Shown: positions 7,743 through 16,670, counted from the first letter of the stretch. The stretch is DNA of 41,090 bases from Candidatus Omnitrophota bacterium (GCA_026387455.1 JAPLLR010000063.1:1-41090); one strand, 5' to 3'. A program made the numbers and translations. The notes: generated by a model from the sequence alone, not told the origin.

Positions 7743-8150
7743 ATGGTTAAGTCAGCGCAGTTGGCAAAACAAATTGTAGTAACTATTGCGAATAAGATCG
7801 GGATTCTTGCCGAGATGTCGAAGTTGGTGGCTGACCATGGGATCAATGTTGAGGCAGTGGCCGGATACGCGGCAAATAACGAGGCAAAGATCATACTCCT
7901 GACTTCGGATAATCAGCGTGTGACTGATGCTTTAAGAAAAGCTGGGTTTAGCTCGATAAAGGAAGAGGAAGTTGTGGTGGTTGAGCTGGAAAATAAAGTT
8001 GGCGCATTAAAGAACATCACTGCGGAACTGGTGGCACAGTCAATTGATATCAAGCAGGTTTACGGCACAGCTTGCGCAGCTGGATGTCCGGCCAAGATCA
8101 TTCTTTCGACCAGCAATAACGATAAAGCGCTTGTTGCGTTAAAGAAATAA
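7743..8150 (+). CDS. Tandem ACT-domain protein
   Basis: The 135 residues contain two ACT domains (about 9-70 and 74-133) and nothing else. The first has 'IVVTIANKIGILAEMSKLVADHGINVEAVAGYA', shortened here in motif terms to 'ANKIGILAEMS' and 'GINVEAV'; the second has 'ENKVGALKNITAELVAQSID'. ACT domains bind amino acids and regulate metabolic enzymes, and stand-alone pairs are thought to be small-molecule sensors. A CAAGC pair of cysteines sits near residues 114-118. The gene has a strong AGGAGGG site, a structured leader and its own terminator, so it looks like a regulated single-gene unit. The ligand is unknown. Confidence 0.85.
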   Translation: MVKSAQLAKQIVVTIANKIGILAEMSKLVADHGINVEAVAGYAANNEAKIILLTSDNQRVTDALRKAGFSSIKEEEVVVVELENKVGALKNITAELVAQSIDIKQVYGTACAAGCPAKIILSTSNNDKALVALKK

Positions 8151-8189
8151 GATTTCGGGTTTTTAGGAAAATTAAAGGGAAAACTCTCC

Positions 8190-8227
8190 GGACGGCCCTT
8201 TAGGCTATTTTTGGGCCGTCCTTTTTT
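8190..8227 (+). terminator. Intrinsic terminator after the ACT gene
   Basis: GGACGGCCC (8190-8198) pairs perfectly with GGGCCGTCC (8213-8221) around a 14-base loop, followed directly by six T residues (8222-8227). This is a nine-pair, GC-rich rho-independent terminator. Confidence 0.92.
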
Positions 8228-8240
8228 AAACATAATCCAT

Positions 8241-8885
8241 ATGAAAAACAAATCAATTGACCGTTTAGAAGAAAAGATGAAAGACATGGACACAGAGTCG
8301 CTGCGTTTTCATATTCTTAATAACGCCAAGAATTTCAAGTCCTCGTGGGTGGAGCTAGGTAGGGCATTATACTCTGTCTATAAGGACAAGATGTATAAAG
8401 AATGGGGTTACAGCACTTTCGATATTTATACCGTAAAAGAAATCGGCATAAGAAAGCAGACGGCGCTTAAGCTCCTGCGTTCATACATGTTTTTAGAGAA
8501 AGAAGAGCCGCAGTATCTGCGAAAAGGCTATCTAGAAGAAACGGACGCGGCAAAGGTGCCGGGCTATGAGTCTGTTGACGTGCTGCGGCAGGCAAAGAAT
8601 AAAAAAGTCCTGGATAAAGAGGATTATGAGCATATTAAAAAAGAGATATTTGAGGATGGTCAGGACGTGCAAAAAGTGCGCAAGGATCTGACCGCGCTGA
8701 TCAGAGAGCGTAAGGAGCTGGACCCGGAAGCCGCTTTAGAAAAAAGGAAAACAGCGACGGTAAGAAGGCTGGTGAGCGTTTTGAAGTCGCTAAAGAAAGA
8801 GGCAGAGCTGTTAAAGTTGTTGCCTGTGGCGTTATTAAAAGAGACGGCTCAGCTGATCAGCCGCATTGAAGAAGAGGTTGGCTAA
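8241..8885 (+). CDS. Hypothetical protein with an HTH-like N-terminal half
   Basis: I do not recognise this 214-residue, strongly charged, all-helical protein. Residues 30-85 ('SSWVELGRALYSVYKDKMYK', then 'GYSTFDIYTVKEIGIRKQTA' and 'LKLLRSYMFLE') look like a helix-turn-helix of the kind found in phage-type DUF3102/KilA-like proteins, where a culture 'becomes' an operator reader; that is a resemblance only. The second half is Lys/Glu-rich with possible coiled coil ('LVSVLKSLKKEAELLKLL'). The ATG at 8241 lies 13 bases after the upstream terminator's T-run and has no ribosome binding site; ATG 8277 is an alternative. The next gene begins two bases after the stop. Confidence 0.7.
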   Translation: MKNKSIDRLEEKMKDMDTESLRFHILNNAKNFKSSWVELGRALYSVYKDKMYKEWGYSTFDIYTVKEIGIRKQTALKLLRSYMFLEKEEPQYLRKGYLEETDAAKVPGYESVDVLRQAKNKKVLDKEDYEHIKKEIFEDGQDVQKVRKDLTALIRERKELDPEAALEKRKTATVRRLVSVLKSLKKEAELLKLLPVALLKETAQLISRIEEEVG

Positions 8886-8887
8886 TT

Positions 8888-9262
8888 ATGCAAAAAAGAA
8901 TATACTATCACGATACTGACTGCGGGCAGGTGGTCTATTACGCTAATTACCTCAAATATTTTGAAGAGGCACGCACGGAGTATTTTGCCCAAAAAGGCTT
9001 CCAGATCAAGGAGCTGGCTGAAAAGGGTGTGATGTTTGTGGTGGCCCGTCAGGAGATAGACTACAAGTATCCGGCGTTTTACGGGGATGATCTTAAGATA
9101 AATACGGTTGTGGTGGAATTGGGGGCGGCAAAAATAATTTTTGGGAATGAGACTTTTAATCAGAACGGTCAACTGCTTAACGAGGCAAAGACAGTCCTGG
9201 TTTGTGTGGATAGCAAGCTTAAGCCTCAGGCTATTCCGGATTATTTAAGGGAGAAAATGTAA
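8888..9262 (+). CDS. Acyl-CoA thioesterase, YbgC/FadM type (4HBT fold)
   Basis: This 124-residue hotdog-fold protein hydrolyses short or medium acyl-CoA thioesters; in proteobacteria YbgC is linked to the Tol-Pal system and phospholipid metabolism. The signature 'YYHDTDCGQVVYYANYLKYF' followed by 'EEARTEYF' contains the catalytic Asp (residue 11) and matches the 4HBT pattern. The second half has 'FYGDDLKINTVV' and 'EAKTVLVCVD', typical of the family's central strands. It starts two bases after the preceding hypothetical gene and ends one base before a small membrane protein gene, so it belongs to the operon ending in hppA. No tol genes are nearby. Confidence 0.88.
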   Translation: MQKRIYYHDTDCGQVVYYANYLKYFEEARTEYFAQKGFQIKELAEKGVMFVVARQEIDYKYPAFYGDDLKINTVVVELGAAKIIFGNETFNQNGQLLNEAKTVLVCVDSKLKPQAIPDYLREKM

Positions 9263-9263
9263 T

Positions 9264-9512
9264 ATGATGATAAATGTGCAGGCAGGTTGCCTGCTTCCCG
9301 CGCTTATGTTATTGAACCTTTTTTTCGGCTGGATGTTTTTAAACACATGGACCTGGCTTTGTTTTGAAGGAGCGCTTCTGTTATTGTTTTTTCTTAATGC
9401 TTCAGTATTGGTACGCAGGGTTCGTTCATGGGCCAGACCAAAATCAGGCAAAATCATTGATGTGGATGCTGAAGTAGTGGATGAGAAACTGAAACTGAAA
9501 AAGGAGGATTGA
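9264..9512 (+). CDS. Small two-helix membrane protein preceding hppA
   Basis: The 82-residue protein has two hydrophobic segments (about residues 8-28 and 30-49) and a charged C-terminal tail ('[20 protein letters not shown]' and 'KLKLKKED') expected in the cytoplasm. I recognise no family. Its stop is one base before the hppA start, and the hppA ribosome binding site (AAGGAGG) lies within its last codons, so the two are tightly coupled. An accessory role for the pyrophosphatase is possible but rests on position alone. Confidence 0.7.
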   Translation: MMINVQAGCLLPALMLLNLFFGWMFLNTWTWLCFEGALLLLFFLNASVLVRRVRSWARPKSGKIIDVDAEVVDEKLKLKKED

Positions 9513-9513
9513 A

Positions 9514-11634
9514 ATGGGTGGTTTTGATTTATTGCTGCTTGCGCCGGTAGGTTCAATTTTGGCGCTGGGATTTGCTTTTTATTTAGCGGTGTCTATTCTT
9601 AAGAAAGATGAAGGAAATGATAAGATGAAGGAAATCGCCCTGGCAGTGAGGGTGGGGGCAAAGGCTTATCTTAAGAGGCAATATATCGGAGTAACGATTT
9701 TTTTCGTAGTTGTCTTTTTGATCCTGTTGGCTATGTCGCTTAAGGGTTACCTGGCTATTTTTGTGCCTTTTGCGTTTTTGACCGGAGGCTTTTTTTCCGG
9801 TTTGTCAGGTTTCATTGGTATGACTATCGCGACGCAGTCATCGAACCGCACATCTGCTGCGGCAATGAAGAGCTTGAACTCCGGCTTACGCGTGGCGTTT
9901 TCCAGCGGTGCCGTGATGGGGCTGACCGTTGTGGGTTTAGGCCTGCTTGATTTAAGTATCTGGTATTATTTTCTTGATTGGTATTATGCCGGGCACGCTC
10001 TGCCTATGGGTACAGATAAGATCACTGCTATTACTTCTACTATGCTTTGTTTCGGAATGGGTGCCAGCTCTCAGGCTTTGTTTGCACGCGTGGGCGGTGG
10101 GATTTTTACTAAGGCAGCTGACGTGGGCGCTGATCTCGTCGGAAAAGTTGAGGCAGGAATACCTGAAGACGATCCGCGCAATCCTGCAGTTATCGCGGAT
10201 AACGTTGGCGACAATGTAGGAGATGTTGCCGGTATGGGGGCGGATCTATATGAATCGTATGTGGGTTCGATTGTAGCTACATCCGCTTTGGGTGTAGCGG
10301 CGGGATTAGGGGTTGCGGGCGTCACCGTGCCTTTAGTCATGGCTGCGGTAGGAGTAGTCTCGTCAATTATCGGGACATTTTTTGTCAGGAGCCGGGAAGA
10401 GGCCTCGCAAAGCGTATTGCTTGCGGCTTTGCGTAAGGGTGTATTCACCAGCTCGTTTCTGGTAGCGGTTATCTCGTATTTTCTTGTCTGGAAGATCCTT
10501 GGCTGGGCGCATATCGGAGTTTACTGGTCAATATTGTCGGGCTTAGTCGCTGGAGTGTTGATAGGCCTGTGTACGGAATATTACACGTCAAGCGGATTTA
10601 AGCCCACAAAGTTTATTGCTGAGCAGTCGCTTACTGGTCCGGCAACCGTGATTATCGGCGGGCTTGCTGTAGGGATGATGTCAACTGCAATGCCTGTAAT
10701 CATCGTTTGTGCTGCTATATTGGCAAGCTATTATTTTGCCGGAGGAGCTGTCAGCGCTTCAGCTGGTTTGTACGGCGTGGCTATCTCCGCTGTAGGTATG
10801 CTTTCGACCTTAGGTATCACTTTGGCGACTGACGCTTATGGCCCGGTGGCTGATAATGCCGGAGGAAACGCGCAGATGGCTGACTTGCCTCCCGAGGTAA
10901 GAAAGAGAACTGATGCGTTGGATGCATTGGGAAATACTACTGCCGCAACAGGTAAGGGATTCGCTATTGGCTCTGCTGCCTTGACGGCTTTGGCGTTGAT
11001 CGCCGCTTATCGTGATCAGATCGATCTGATCATAAAGCAAAAAGGTTTAAGCATCAGTCTGGATCTTAGCCTTATGAACCCCAAGGCATTGGTGGGATTA
11101 TTCCTGGGAGGGATGCTGCCGTTTTTATTCTGCTCTATGACCATGCGCGCGGTAGGTAGAGCAGCAGGCAAGATCGTGGTTGAAGTCAGGCGCCAGTTTA
11201 AGGAAATTATCGGCCTGATGGAAGGTAAGGCTAAGCCTGATTACGCCCGCTGCGTAACCATTGCCACCTCAGCTGCTCAGAAAGAGATGATCGCTCCGTC
11301 GCTGTTGGCTATAGTCGCACCAATAATTGTGGGAATTGTTGCCGGCATTGACGCGGTGGCCGGGCTTTTGATCGGGGCTACTGTTTCGGGCTTTGTTCTA
11401 GCGGTGATGATGGCGAATTCCGGGGGTGCTTGGGATAACGCCAAGAAGTTTATTGAGGAAGGCCACCATGGAGGTAAGGGTTCACAGGCGCACAAGGCAG
11501 GGGTGGTGGGAGACACGGTAGGAGATCCTTTTAAGGATACTGCCGGCCCGAGCTTGAATATTTTGATCAAGTTGATGTCCATGGTTTCAATAGTTTTTGC
11601 CTCATTTATAATTACCAACACCTTAGTTAAGTAA
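9514..11634 (+). CDS. hppA: K+-type membrane-bound ion-translocating pyrophosphatase
   Basis: HppA couples hydrolysis of pyrophosphate to pumping of H+ or Na+ across the inner membrane, saving energy at low energy supply. The 706 residues contain about 16 membrane helices and the Mg-pyrophosphate site: '[20 protein letters not shown]' and 'DNVGDNVGD' (229-237), '[13 protein letters not shown]', and the C-terminal '[15 protein letters not shown]'. The cation-dependence motif reads '[10 protein letters not shown]' with Ala477 and Gly480, the form found in K+-dependent enzymes, where K+-independent ones have Lys. Na+ versus H+ specificity cannot be read securely. It ends a four-gene operon with a strong terminator. 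Confidence 0.95.
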   Translation: MGGFDLLLLAPVGSILALGFAFYLAVSILKKDEGNDKMKEIALAVRVGAKAYLKRQYIGVTIFFVVVFLILLAMSLKGYLAIFVPFAFLTGGFFSGLSGFIGMTIATQSSNRTSAAAMKSLNSGLRVAFSSGAVMGLTVVGLGLLDLSIWYYFLDWYYAGHALPMGTDKITAITSTMLCFGMGASSQALFARVGGGIFTKAADVGADLVGKVEAGIPEDDPRNPAVIADNVGDNVGDVAGMGADLYESYVGSIVATSALGVAAGLGVAGVTVPLVMAAVGVVSSIIGTFFVRSREEASQSVLLAALRKGVFTSSFLVAVISYFLVWKILGWAHIGVYWSILSGLVAGVLIGLCTEYYTSSGFKPTKFIAEQSLTGPATVIIGGLAVGMMSTAMPVIIVCAAILASYYFAGGAVSASAGLYGVAISAVGMLSTLGITLATDAYGPVADNAGGNAQMADLPPEVRKRTDALDALGNTTAATGKGFAIGSAALTALALIAAYRDQIDLIIKQKGLSISLDLSLMNPKALVGLFLGGMLPFLFCSMTMRAVGRAAGKIVVEVRRQFKEIIGLMEGKAKPDYARCVTIATSAAQKEMIAPSLLAIVAPIIVGIVAGIDAVAGLLIGATVSGFVLAVMMANSGGAWDNAKKFIEEGHHGGKGSQAHKAGVVGDTVGDPFKDTAGPSLNILIKLMSMVSIVFASFIITNTLVK

Positions 11635-11651
11635 TTTATAAAGTTATTAAT

Positions 11652-11688
11652 AATGCCCCTGTTCAGTTTCTGGACAGGGGCATTTTTT
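11652..11688 (+). terminator. Intrinsic terminator after hppA
   Basis: A 15-pair hairpin (11652-11666 with 11670-11684, one G-T pair) with a three-base loop and GC-rich middle (GCCCCTG) is followed by TTTT. It cleanly separates the hppA operon from the glycan locus. Confidence 0.93.
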
Positions 11689-11713
11689 GTGGCCTATTTT
11701 TTCTCCAAACCCC

Positions 11714-11741
11714 TTGAAATTCATGGAATTTAGGGTATAAT
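11714..11741 (+). promoter_or_regulatory. Promoter of the glycan operon
   Basis: TTGAAA (11714-11719) and TATAAT (11736-11741) are separated by 16 bases, directly after the hppA terminator. Transcription should start near 11748, giving a leader of only about nine bases before the ATG at 11757, with no Shine-Dalgarno site. No operator or riboswitch is visible. The following genes are spaced so closely that this may drive most of 11757-35467. Confidence 0.7.
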
Positions 11742-11756
11742 TTAAAAATCAAGTCA

Positions 11757-12917
11757 ATGGCAAAATCCAACCTACTTTTTATCATTACCAAGCTGGAATT
11801 AGGCGGCGCTCAGAAGCAATTGTTAAGTCTGATCAATTCCCTGGATAAGAGCAGATTTAATTTGCATTTATTCACTGCTTGGGAGGGTTTTTTAGTTGAG
11901 GATGCCCTGGCTATTTCAGATTTGACCTTCTACAGGTCAAAGTTTCTGGAGCCGCCGATTAACCCTATAAATGATATTCTGGCACTTTTGGAAATCCGCA
12001 GATTCATTAAGATTAACAAGATTACTATTGTTCATACCCATAGCTCAAAGGCCGGGATCGTCGGGCGTTTGGCAGCGTATTTTTCGGGGGTTAAGACTAT
12101 TGTGCATACCGTGCACGGATGGCCTTTTAACGATTATCAGACGCCCTGGTTGCGGGCTTTATATATATGGCTTGAGCGGATATCCTGCGGATTTACCAGC
12201 AGGATCATTGTAGTCTCTTGCCATGATAGAGAAGTAGGTCTCAAGAATGGCATAGGTGAACCCGCTAAATACCGGCTGGTGCGTTACGGAATAGATAGGT
12301 TCGAGTTTTCGGTAGAGGCGGGTTCGATAAGAAAAGAGTTCGGTTTCGCGGATAGTGATTTTGTGATTGGATCAATAGCCTGTTTTAAGCCGCAGAAATC
12401 TCCGGAAGACTTTGTTAGGCTAGCTTCAAGCGTGGCCAAACGCGTTCCGGGCACAAAGTTTCTTTTGGTCGGAGACGGACAGCTGCGCTCGAGCATAAAT
12501 AGGTTGATTTCGGAATATGGCCTAGGTAGCCGTATAACTCTGGCTGGGTGGCGCCGAGATATTCCGCGGGTTATTTCGGCAATGGATATTTTTGTCCTAA
12601 CTTCTTTGTGGGAAGGTTTGCCGATATCGGTGCTTGAGGCAATGGCTGCAGCAAAGCCGGTAGTAGCTACTGATACAGGCGGTATCAGGGAGGTTATTTC
12701 TAACGGAGTCAATGGATTTTTGGTTTCCCGTCGCAATATCAGCCAGATGTCTGATGTAGTAATCACCCTGTTAAAAGATAACGGGCTTAAGGAAGCGCTT
12801 GGCCAGAAGGCTGCAAAAAGCATTACTGATGACCTTAGCGTAGAAACCATGTCTAGATCTACTGAAAATATTTATGCAGAGTTGCTTGTGGATAAAGGGA
12901 CGATGTATGTCAATTAG
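11757..12917 (+). CDS. GT4-family glycosyltransferase
   Basis: This 386-residue retaining GT-B enzyme should transfer a nucleotide-sugar residue to a lipid-linked intermediate at the cytoplasmic face of the membrane. The N-terminal 'IITKLELGGAQKQLLSLI' is the standard start of the GT4 fold. The C-terminal half has 'IGSIACFKPQKSPEDFV', 'FLLVGDGQLRSSI', and the donor-binding EX7E pair Glu286/Glu294 in 'WEGLPISVLEAM', followed by 'AKPVVATDTGGIREVI'. As the first gene after the promoter and just before a WecA-type initiator, it may add the second sugar. Donor and acceptor cannot be read from sequence. Confidence 0.9.
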   Translation: MAKSNLLFIITKLELGGAQKQLLSLINSLDKSRFNLHLFTAWEGFLVEDALAISDLTFYRSKFLEPPINPINDILALLEIRRFIKINKITIVHTHSSKAGIVGRLAAYFSGVKTIVHTVHGWPFNDYQTPWLRALYIWLERISCGFTSRIIVVSCHDREVGLKNGIGEPAKYRLVRYGIDRFEFSVEAGSIRKEFGFADSDFVIGSIACFKPQKSPEDFVRLASSVAKRVPGTKFLLVGDGQLRSSINRLISEYGLGSRITLAGWRRDIPRVISAMDIFVLTSLWEGLPISVLEAMAAAKPVVATDTGGIREVISNGVNGFLVSRRNISQMSDVVITLLKDNGLKEALGQKAAKSITDDLSVETMSRSTENIYAELLVDKGTMYVN

Positions 12918-13878
12918 CGCTGCCTTTATGGTTACGGCAATTTTATTGACTGTGTTTTTGGTGATAGTCTTGCGCGGGTTCAATTCGTTGAGTAAGGATG
13001 GTATGCCGCTTGCCGGAGGCATAGCTATCGGCGTAGCTTTAATTGTGACTAGTATGTATTATTGGACGCCTGCGTGGTTGATGCCAAGCCAGATGCAGGG
13101 TATTTTGATAGCTTCGGGGGTAATGCTGTTGTTCGGTTTTGTCGATGATATAAAGGAGTTGTCTGTTGTCGGAAAGTTAATTGTACAGCTGGCGGCTGTA
13201 GCTATTTTGATTTTATGCGGGGTGCGCACGCATATCGTGTATATCGGAACTACACTTAATATATTGATCACGGTAATTTGGGTGCTAGGGATCACCAACG
13301 CAATTAACCTTCTGGATGTGATGGATGGTTTAGCCGGAAGCGTAGCGTTAATGGTCAGCCTGGCTTTTTGCGTGATTGCCTCGATTAACGGCGATGCGGC
13401 TAACGCCGTATTGGCTTGCGGAATAGCCGCTTCGGTAAGTGGGTTTTTAATCTTCAATTTGCCGCCTGCCAGGCTGTATATGGGCAATGCCGGGAGCCAT
13501 TTTCTGGGGTTTCTTTTTGCCTCTATGGCCATAAGTATCCATTATGCTTCGCTGGAAGCAAAACTTGCTTTAATGGCGCCTATTTTGATACTGGGGTTTC
13601 CTATTTTTGATACCTTATTTCTTATTTTCATGCGCGTTAGAAAAGGCAGATCGGCTTTTAATAAGAGCAATGATCATCTTGCCCTTAGATTTCTTAAAGC
13701 GGGATATTCCAAGCAGGCGGCGTTGTTGATCATGGTTTTGGTAGCGTCGGTATTTGTGGTTAGCGGTATAGCTATGTTTAAACTGCCGGGCGTTTATGTA
13801 TTTATTCCGCCTGCAATTGTCGTTGTATTGTCTATTTTTTTATCAAAAAGGATGAGTCGCGTGGTTATCGATGGCTAA
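12907..13878 (+). CDS. WecA/MraY-type polyprenyl-phosphate sugar-1-phosphate transferase
   Basis: This enzyme loads the first sugar-1-phosphate (usually N-acetylhexosamine-1-P) from UDP-sugar onto undecaprenyl phosphate, starting glycan synthesis. The protein has 323 residues and about ten membrane helices. Key motifs are 'GFVDDIKEL' (Asp80, Asp81), 'NAINLLDVMDGLAG' (Asp137, Asp140), 'NAGSHFLGFLFA', and the cytoplasmic 'KSNDHLALRFLKAGYS'. The form is WecA-like rather than MraY. I place the start at ATG 12907, six bases after an AAAGGGA site and overlapping the GT4 end by 11 bases; ATG 12874 is upstream in frame but unlikely. It is the best candidate for the initiating enzyme of this locus. 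Confidence 0.87.
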   Translation: MSISAAFMVTAILLTVFLVIVLRGFNSLSKDGMPLAGGIAIGVALIVTSMYYWTPAWLMPSQMQGILIASGVMLLFGFVDDIKELSVVGKLIVQLAAVAILILCGVRTHIVYIGTTLNILITVIWVLGITNAINLLDVMDGLAGSVALMVSLAFCVIASINGDAANAVLACGIAASVSGFLIFNLPPARLYMGNAGSHFLGFLFASMAISIHYASLEAKLALMAPILILGFPIFDTLFLIFMRVRKGRSAFNKSNDHLALRFLKAGYSKQAALLIMVLVASVFVVSGIAMFKLPGVYVFIPPAIVVVLSIFLSKRMSRVVIDG

Positions 13879-15169
13879 TAAACGTATCATTATAATTGGG
13901 GCAGGGCTAACGGGCTTAAGTCTTGCTTGGCATCTGCAAAAACGAAAGATCAGCTGTTCGGTATTTGAAAAAGAGCCGGAAGTTGGGGGGCTGTGCCGCT
14001 CAAAGCAGCTCAAGGGGTTCATCTTTGATCATGACGGGCATCTACTGCATTTCAGGCACCGGTATGCTTTCGATCTTGTAGGCCAGTTTTTAGGAGACAA
14101 CCTCGTTGAGCACAAGAGGAGTGCTTGGATATATTCCTACGGCCGGTTTACGCGGTATCCGTTTCAGGCGAATCTTTATGGTTTACCTTTCGGGATCGTC
14201 AAAGAATGTCTTGCTACTTTTGTCAAAGCTCAAAGCAGCGGATATGTTAAAAAGAACGGAAATTTCGCGCACTGGATAAATGCTGTATTTGGCAAAGGCA
14301 TAGCCCGGCATTTCATGGTGCCATATAATAGAAAATTTTGGACTGTGCCGCCAGCAGAGCTGACTTGCGACTGGTTAGATGGGATTATACCGGTGCCGAC
14401 CCTGGCGCAGGTTATTGAGGGGACTGTTGAGGAAAGCAAGAGGCAATTTGGCTATAACGCCCGTTTTTGGTATCCAAAGATTGGCGGGATTAACCAGTTG
14501 CCTCAAGCTATAGCTAAGGGAATCGGCAACATCCATATGAATCAATCCGTTAAAAAGATCGATCTGAAGAAGAAAGAAATTTGGTTCTCCTGCGGAAGAA
14601 GAGAGAAGTTTGATTTCTTGATCTCGACCGCGCCTTTGCCGGAATTGAGTCGCTTGATTGATGGGCTGCCGAAAAGGATGGCTATAGAGTTTTCCCGCTT
14701 GCGCTGGAATTCGATTTTTAACCTCAATCTGGGGATAGAAAAAAGAGAAGATGCTGGGTGGCATTGGGTATATTTTCCGCAGAAAGAATCCTGTTTTTTC
14801 AGGGTAGGTTTTGCGCATAATTTCTCCACGAGCATTGCCCCGGAAGGCAAACGTTTACTGTATGCCGAAGTCTCATATTCAAAAGAAAAGCCTATTGATA
14901 AGCTTAGAATCATTAGTGCGATCATTCGCGATCTGAAGAAAACCGGAATACTTGATTCGAATGATAAAATATGTGCGCAGGATGTCAATGATATTAGCTA
15001 TGGTTATCCTATTTATGACCGCAATTATCGCTTGGCCAGGCAGAGGATTATGGATTTTCTCGGGGTAAACAACGTGATCTCCTGTGGCCGTTACGGCGGA
15101 TGGCGGTATATGTCCATGGAAGATTGCCTGATGGAGGGTAAGGAGCTGGCTGAAAGGTTAAGCTCTTAG
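13871..15169 (+). CDS. FAD-dependent oxidoreductase, amine-oxidase/UGM-like
   Basis: The N-terminal dinucleotide motif 'IIIIGAGLTGLSLAWHLQ' with 'FEKEPEVGGLCRS' and 'GFIFDHDGHLLHF' identifies the flavoprotein superfamily of amine oxidases, protoporphyrinogen oxidases and UDP-galactopyranose mutase. The 432 residues contain 'MVPYNRKFWTVPPAELTCDW', a pattern resembling the UGM-like branch common in surface-glycan loci. The C-terminal FAD motif reads 'NVISCGRYGGWRYMSMEDCL'. The start overlaps the preceding gene by eight bases. A role in sugar ring interconversion or oxidation is inferred from location; a true UGM assignment is not secure. Confidence 0.8.
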   Translation: MANKRIIIIGAGLTGLSLAWHLQKRKISCSVFEKEPEVGGLCRSKQLKGFIFDHDGHLLHFRHRYAFDLVGQFLGDNLVEHKRSAWIYSYGRFTRYPFQANLYGLPFGIVKECLATFVKAQSSGYVKKNGNFAHWINAVFGKGIARHFMVPYNRKFWTVPPAELTCDWLDGIIPVPTLAQVIEGTVEESKRQFGYNARFWYPKIGGINQLPQAIAKGIGNIHMNQSVKKIDLKKKEIWFSCGRREKFDFLISTAPLPELSRLIDGLPKRMAIEFSRLRWNSIFNLNLGIEKREDAGWHWVYFPQKESCFFRVGFAHNFSTSIAPEGKRLLYAEVSYSKEKPIDKLRIISAIIRDLKKTGILDSNDKICAQDVNDISYGYPIYDRNYRLARQRIMDFLGVNNVISCGRYGGWRYMSMEDCLMEGKELAERLSS

Positions 15170-15173
15170 TCGC

Positions 15174-16649
15174 ATGATTAAGATTGTATATCAGTCTTTG
15201 CTGGTCGCGTTTCTTCTAGTGGTTCTTTGGTTGGTTGGCGTCCCAAAGATGGCAATCTATTTACATAACCGGGGAGCTGATTGCTATAACAGCGGCAGAT
15301 ATGATGAGGCGGTTAAATATTTCAAGCAGTCTTTGCGTTTGAATCCCAAGTCCGTAGTGACCCACTTTAATTTGGGGAATGCTTATATGGAGATCAAAAG
15401 GGAGAACGAGGCGGTTGCGGAGTATAAGATCGCTATCGAGATGGACCCGTATGCCGCGGATGCTTACCGGGCCCTGAGCAGCTTTTATGCAGACCGCGCT
15501 TTATTCGACGAAGCCATTGCTACGTTAAAGAAAGTTCGCAGTATCAGCCCGTCGGACAAAAGTTCTGATAATTTGTTTAATCAGATCGTACTGGAATATG
15601 CTCATAGTTGTCTGGATAAGGGCATCGAATCCCATCTTGCTGGAAATAAGGTTGAGGCTTATCGGTTGGTAAATAAGGCCATAGAATTGCAGCCGAAATT
15701 CTTTTACTCCTACTATATCTTGGCAGCATTTAATTATTCGCAAGGTGATTACGCACTTGCGCAGAAAGAGCTAAATACGGCGGTAGGGCTCAATGACGAA
15801 TTTTGGCCGGCGCATAAACTTTTGGGGGATATTTATTTTACTTCGGGTCAATTTGCTCTGGCGCATGGGCAGTATATGAAGGTGGTTGCCGCTAATGACA
15901 AAGACGCTAATCTTTATCACAATCTAGGTCTGGCTTTGATGAATCTGGAGCGTTATAGCGAAGCCTTGCCGTATTTACGCAAGGCTGTTGAGATTACTGG
16001 GCAGGATGCGGATATGCAATATAGCCTGGCTAGCGTGTATCGAGATAGTGGCAGGCCGCAGGAGGCGATAAGGGAATACGAGAAACTATTGGCGTTGCGG
16101 TCTGATTATCCGAATGTTCATAATGATCTAGGTGATATTTATCACAATCTTCGTAGGGACACAGATGCGGACTCGGAATTTAATAAAGAAATAGCTAATT
16201 GTAAGGCTAAGCTTGCGGGCAATCCTAAAGACGCGATTACGCTTAATGATTATGCCTATGCGTTGAATGGGGTGGGGGAAAGCGATAAGGCAAGAGAGAT
16301 TATAGAGAAAGTCATAGCTTTGAATCCCGGGTACCGTCAGGCACAGCTTACCTTGGCTAAGATATACGAAAAGACAGGTAGGCAGGATCTGGCAATATGG
16401 GCTTTAAAAAAAGCTAGGACGTTATCCACTCAGGGGCAATTCATTGATAAAAATATTGAGAGTATCGGAGGATTTCAAAAGAAATCTTTTGTGCCTACGC
16501 ATACGGTGTATTTAAGAAACGGAAGGCAGGTTGAAGGAAGGATAAAGGAAGAAAGTGAAGACAAAGTTATATTGGAGGTAAAATTCGGGAGCTCTTCAGG
16601 TGACCTGATTTTCTATCGAGATAAGATTGAGCGTATATCAAAAAACTGA
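15174..16649 (+). CDS. TPR-repeat protein with membrane anchor and beta-rich C-terminal domain
   Basis: The 491-residue protein has an N-terminal hydrophobic segment (about residues 7-29, anchor or signal), then about ten TPR units, for example 'GADCYNSGRYDEAVKYFKQS' and 'HNLGLALMNLERYSEALPYL'. The last 55 residues differ: 'TVYLRNGRQVEGRIKEES', 'DKVILEVKFGSSSGDLIFYR' and 'DKIERISKN' form a compact five-strand pattern like an Sm/SH3-type barrel. TPR proteins in such loci usually scaffold assembly. It lies four bases after the oxidoreductase and 21 bases before wzm. Confidence 0.85.
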   Translation: MIKIVYQSLLVAFLLVVLWLVGVPKMAIYLHNRGADCYNSGRYDEAVKYFKQSLRLNPKSVVTHFNLGNAYMEIKRENEAVAEYKIAIEMDPYAADAYRALSSFYADRALFDEAIATLKKVRSISPSDKSSDNLFNQIVLEYAHSCLDKGIESHLAGNKVEAYRLVNKAIELQPKFFYSYYILAAFNYSQGDYALAQKELNTAVGLNDEFWPAHKLLGDIYFTSGQFALAHGQYMKVVAANDKDANLYHNLGLALMNLERYSEALPYLRKAVEITGQDADMQYSLASVYRDSGRPQEAIREYEKLLALRSDYPNVHNDLGDIYHNLRRDTDADSEFNKEIANCKAKLAGNPKDAITLNDYAYALNGVGESDKAREIIEKVIALNPGYRQAQLTLAKIYEKTGRQDLAIWALKKARTLSTQGQFIDKNIESIGGFQKKSFVPTHTVYLRNGRQVEGRIKEESEDKVILEVKFGSSSGDLIFYRDKIERISKN

Positions 16650-16670
16650 TACGGAAAGTATTCTAAACCT

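Noticed and set aside
8211-8240. TTG start at 8211 for the hypothetical protein
   Set aside because: It lies inside the terminator stem; the ATG at 8241 or 8277 is more credible.
10071-10448. A 125-codon open frame on the minus strand
   Set aside because: Antisense to the conserved core of hppA; composition (Thr/Pro/Ala-rich) is what the complement of a membrane-protein gene gives.
12284-12850. A 188-codon minus-strand frame
   Set aside because: Opposite the donor-binding half of the GT4 enzyme, whose EX7E motif is intact; no coding signature.
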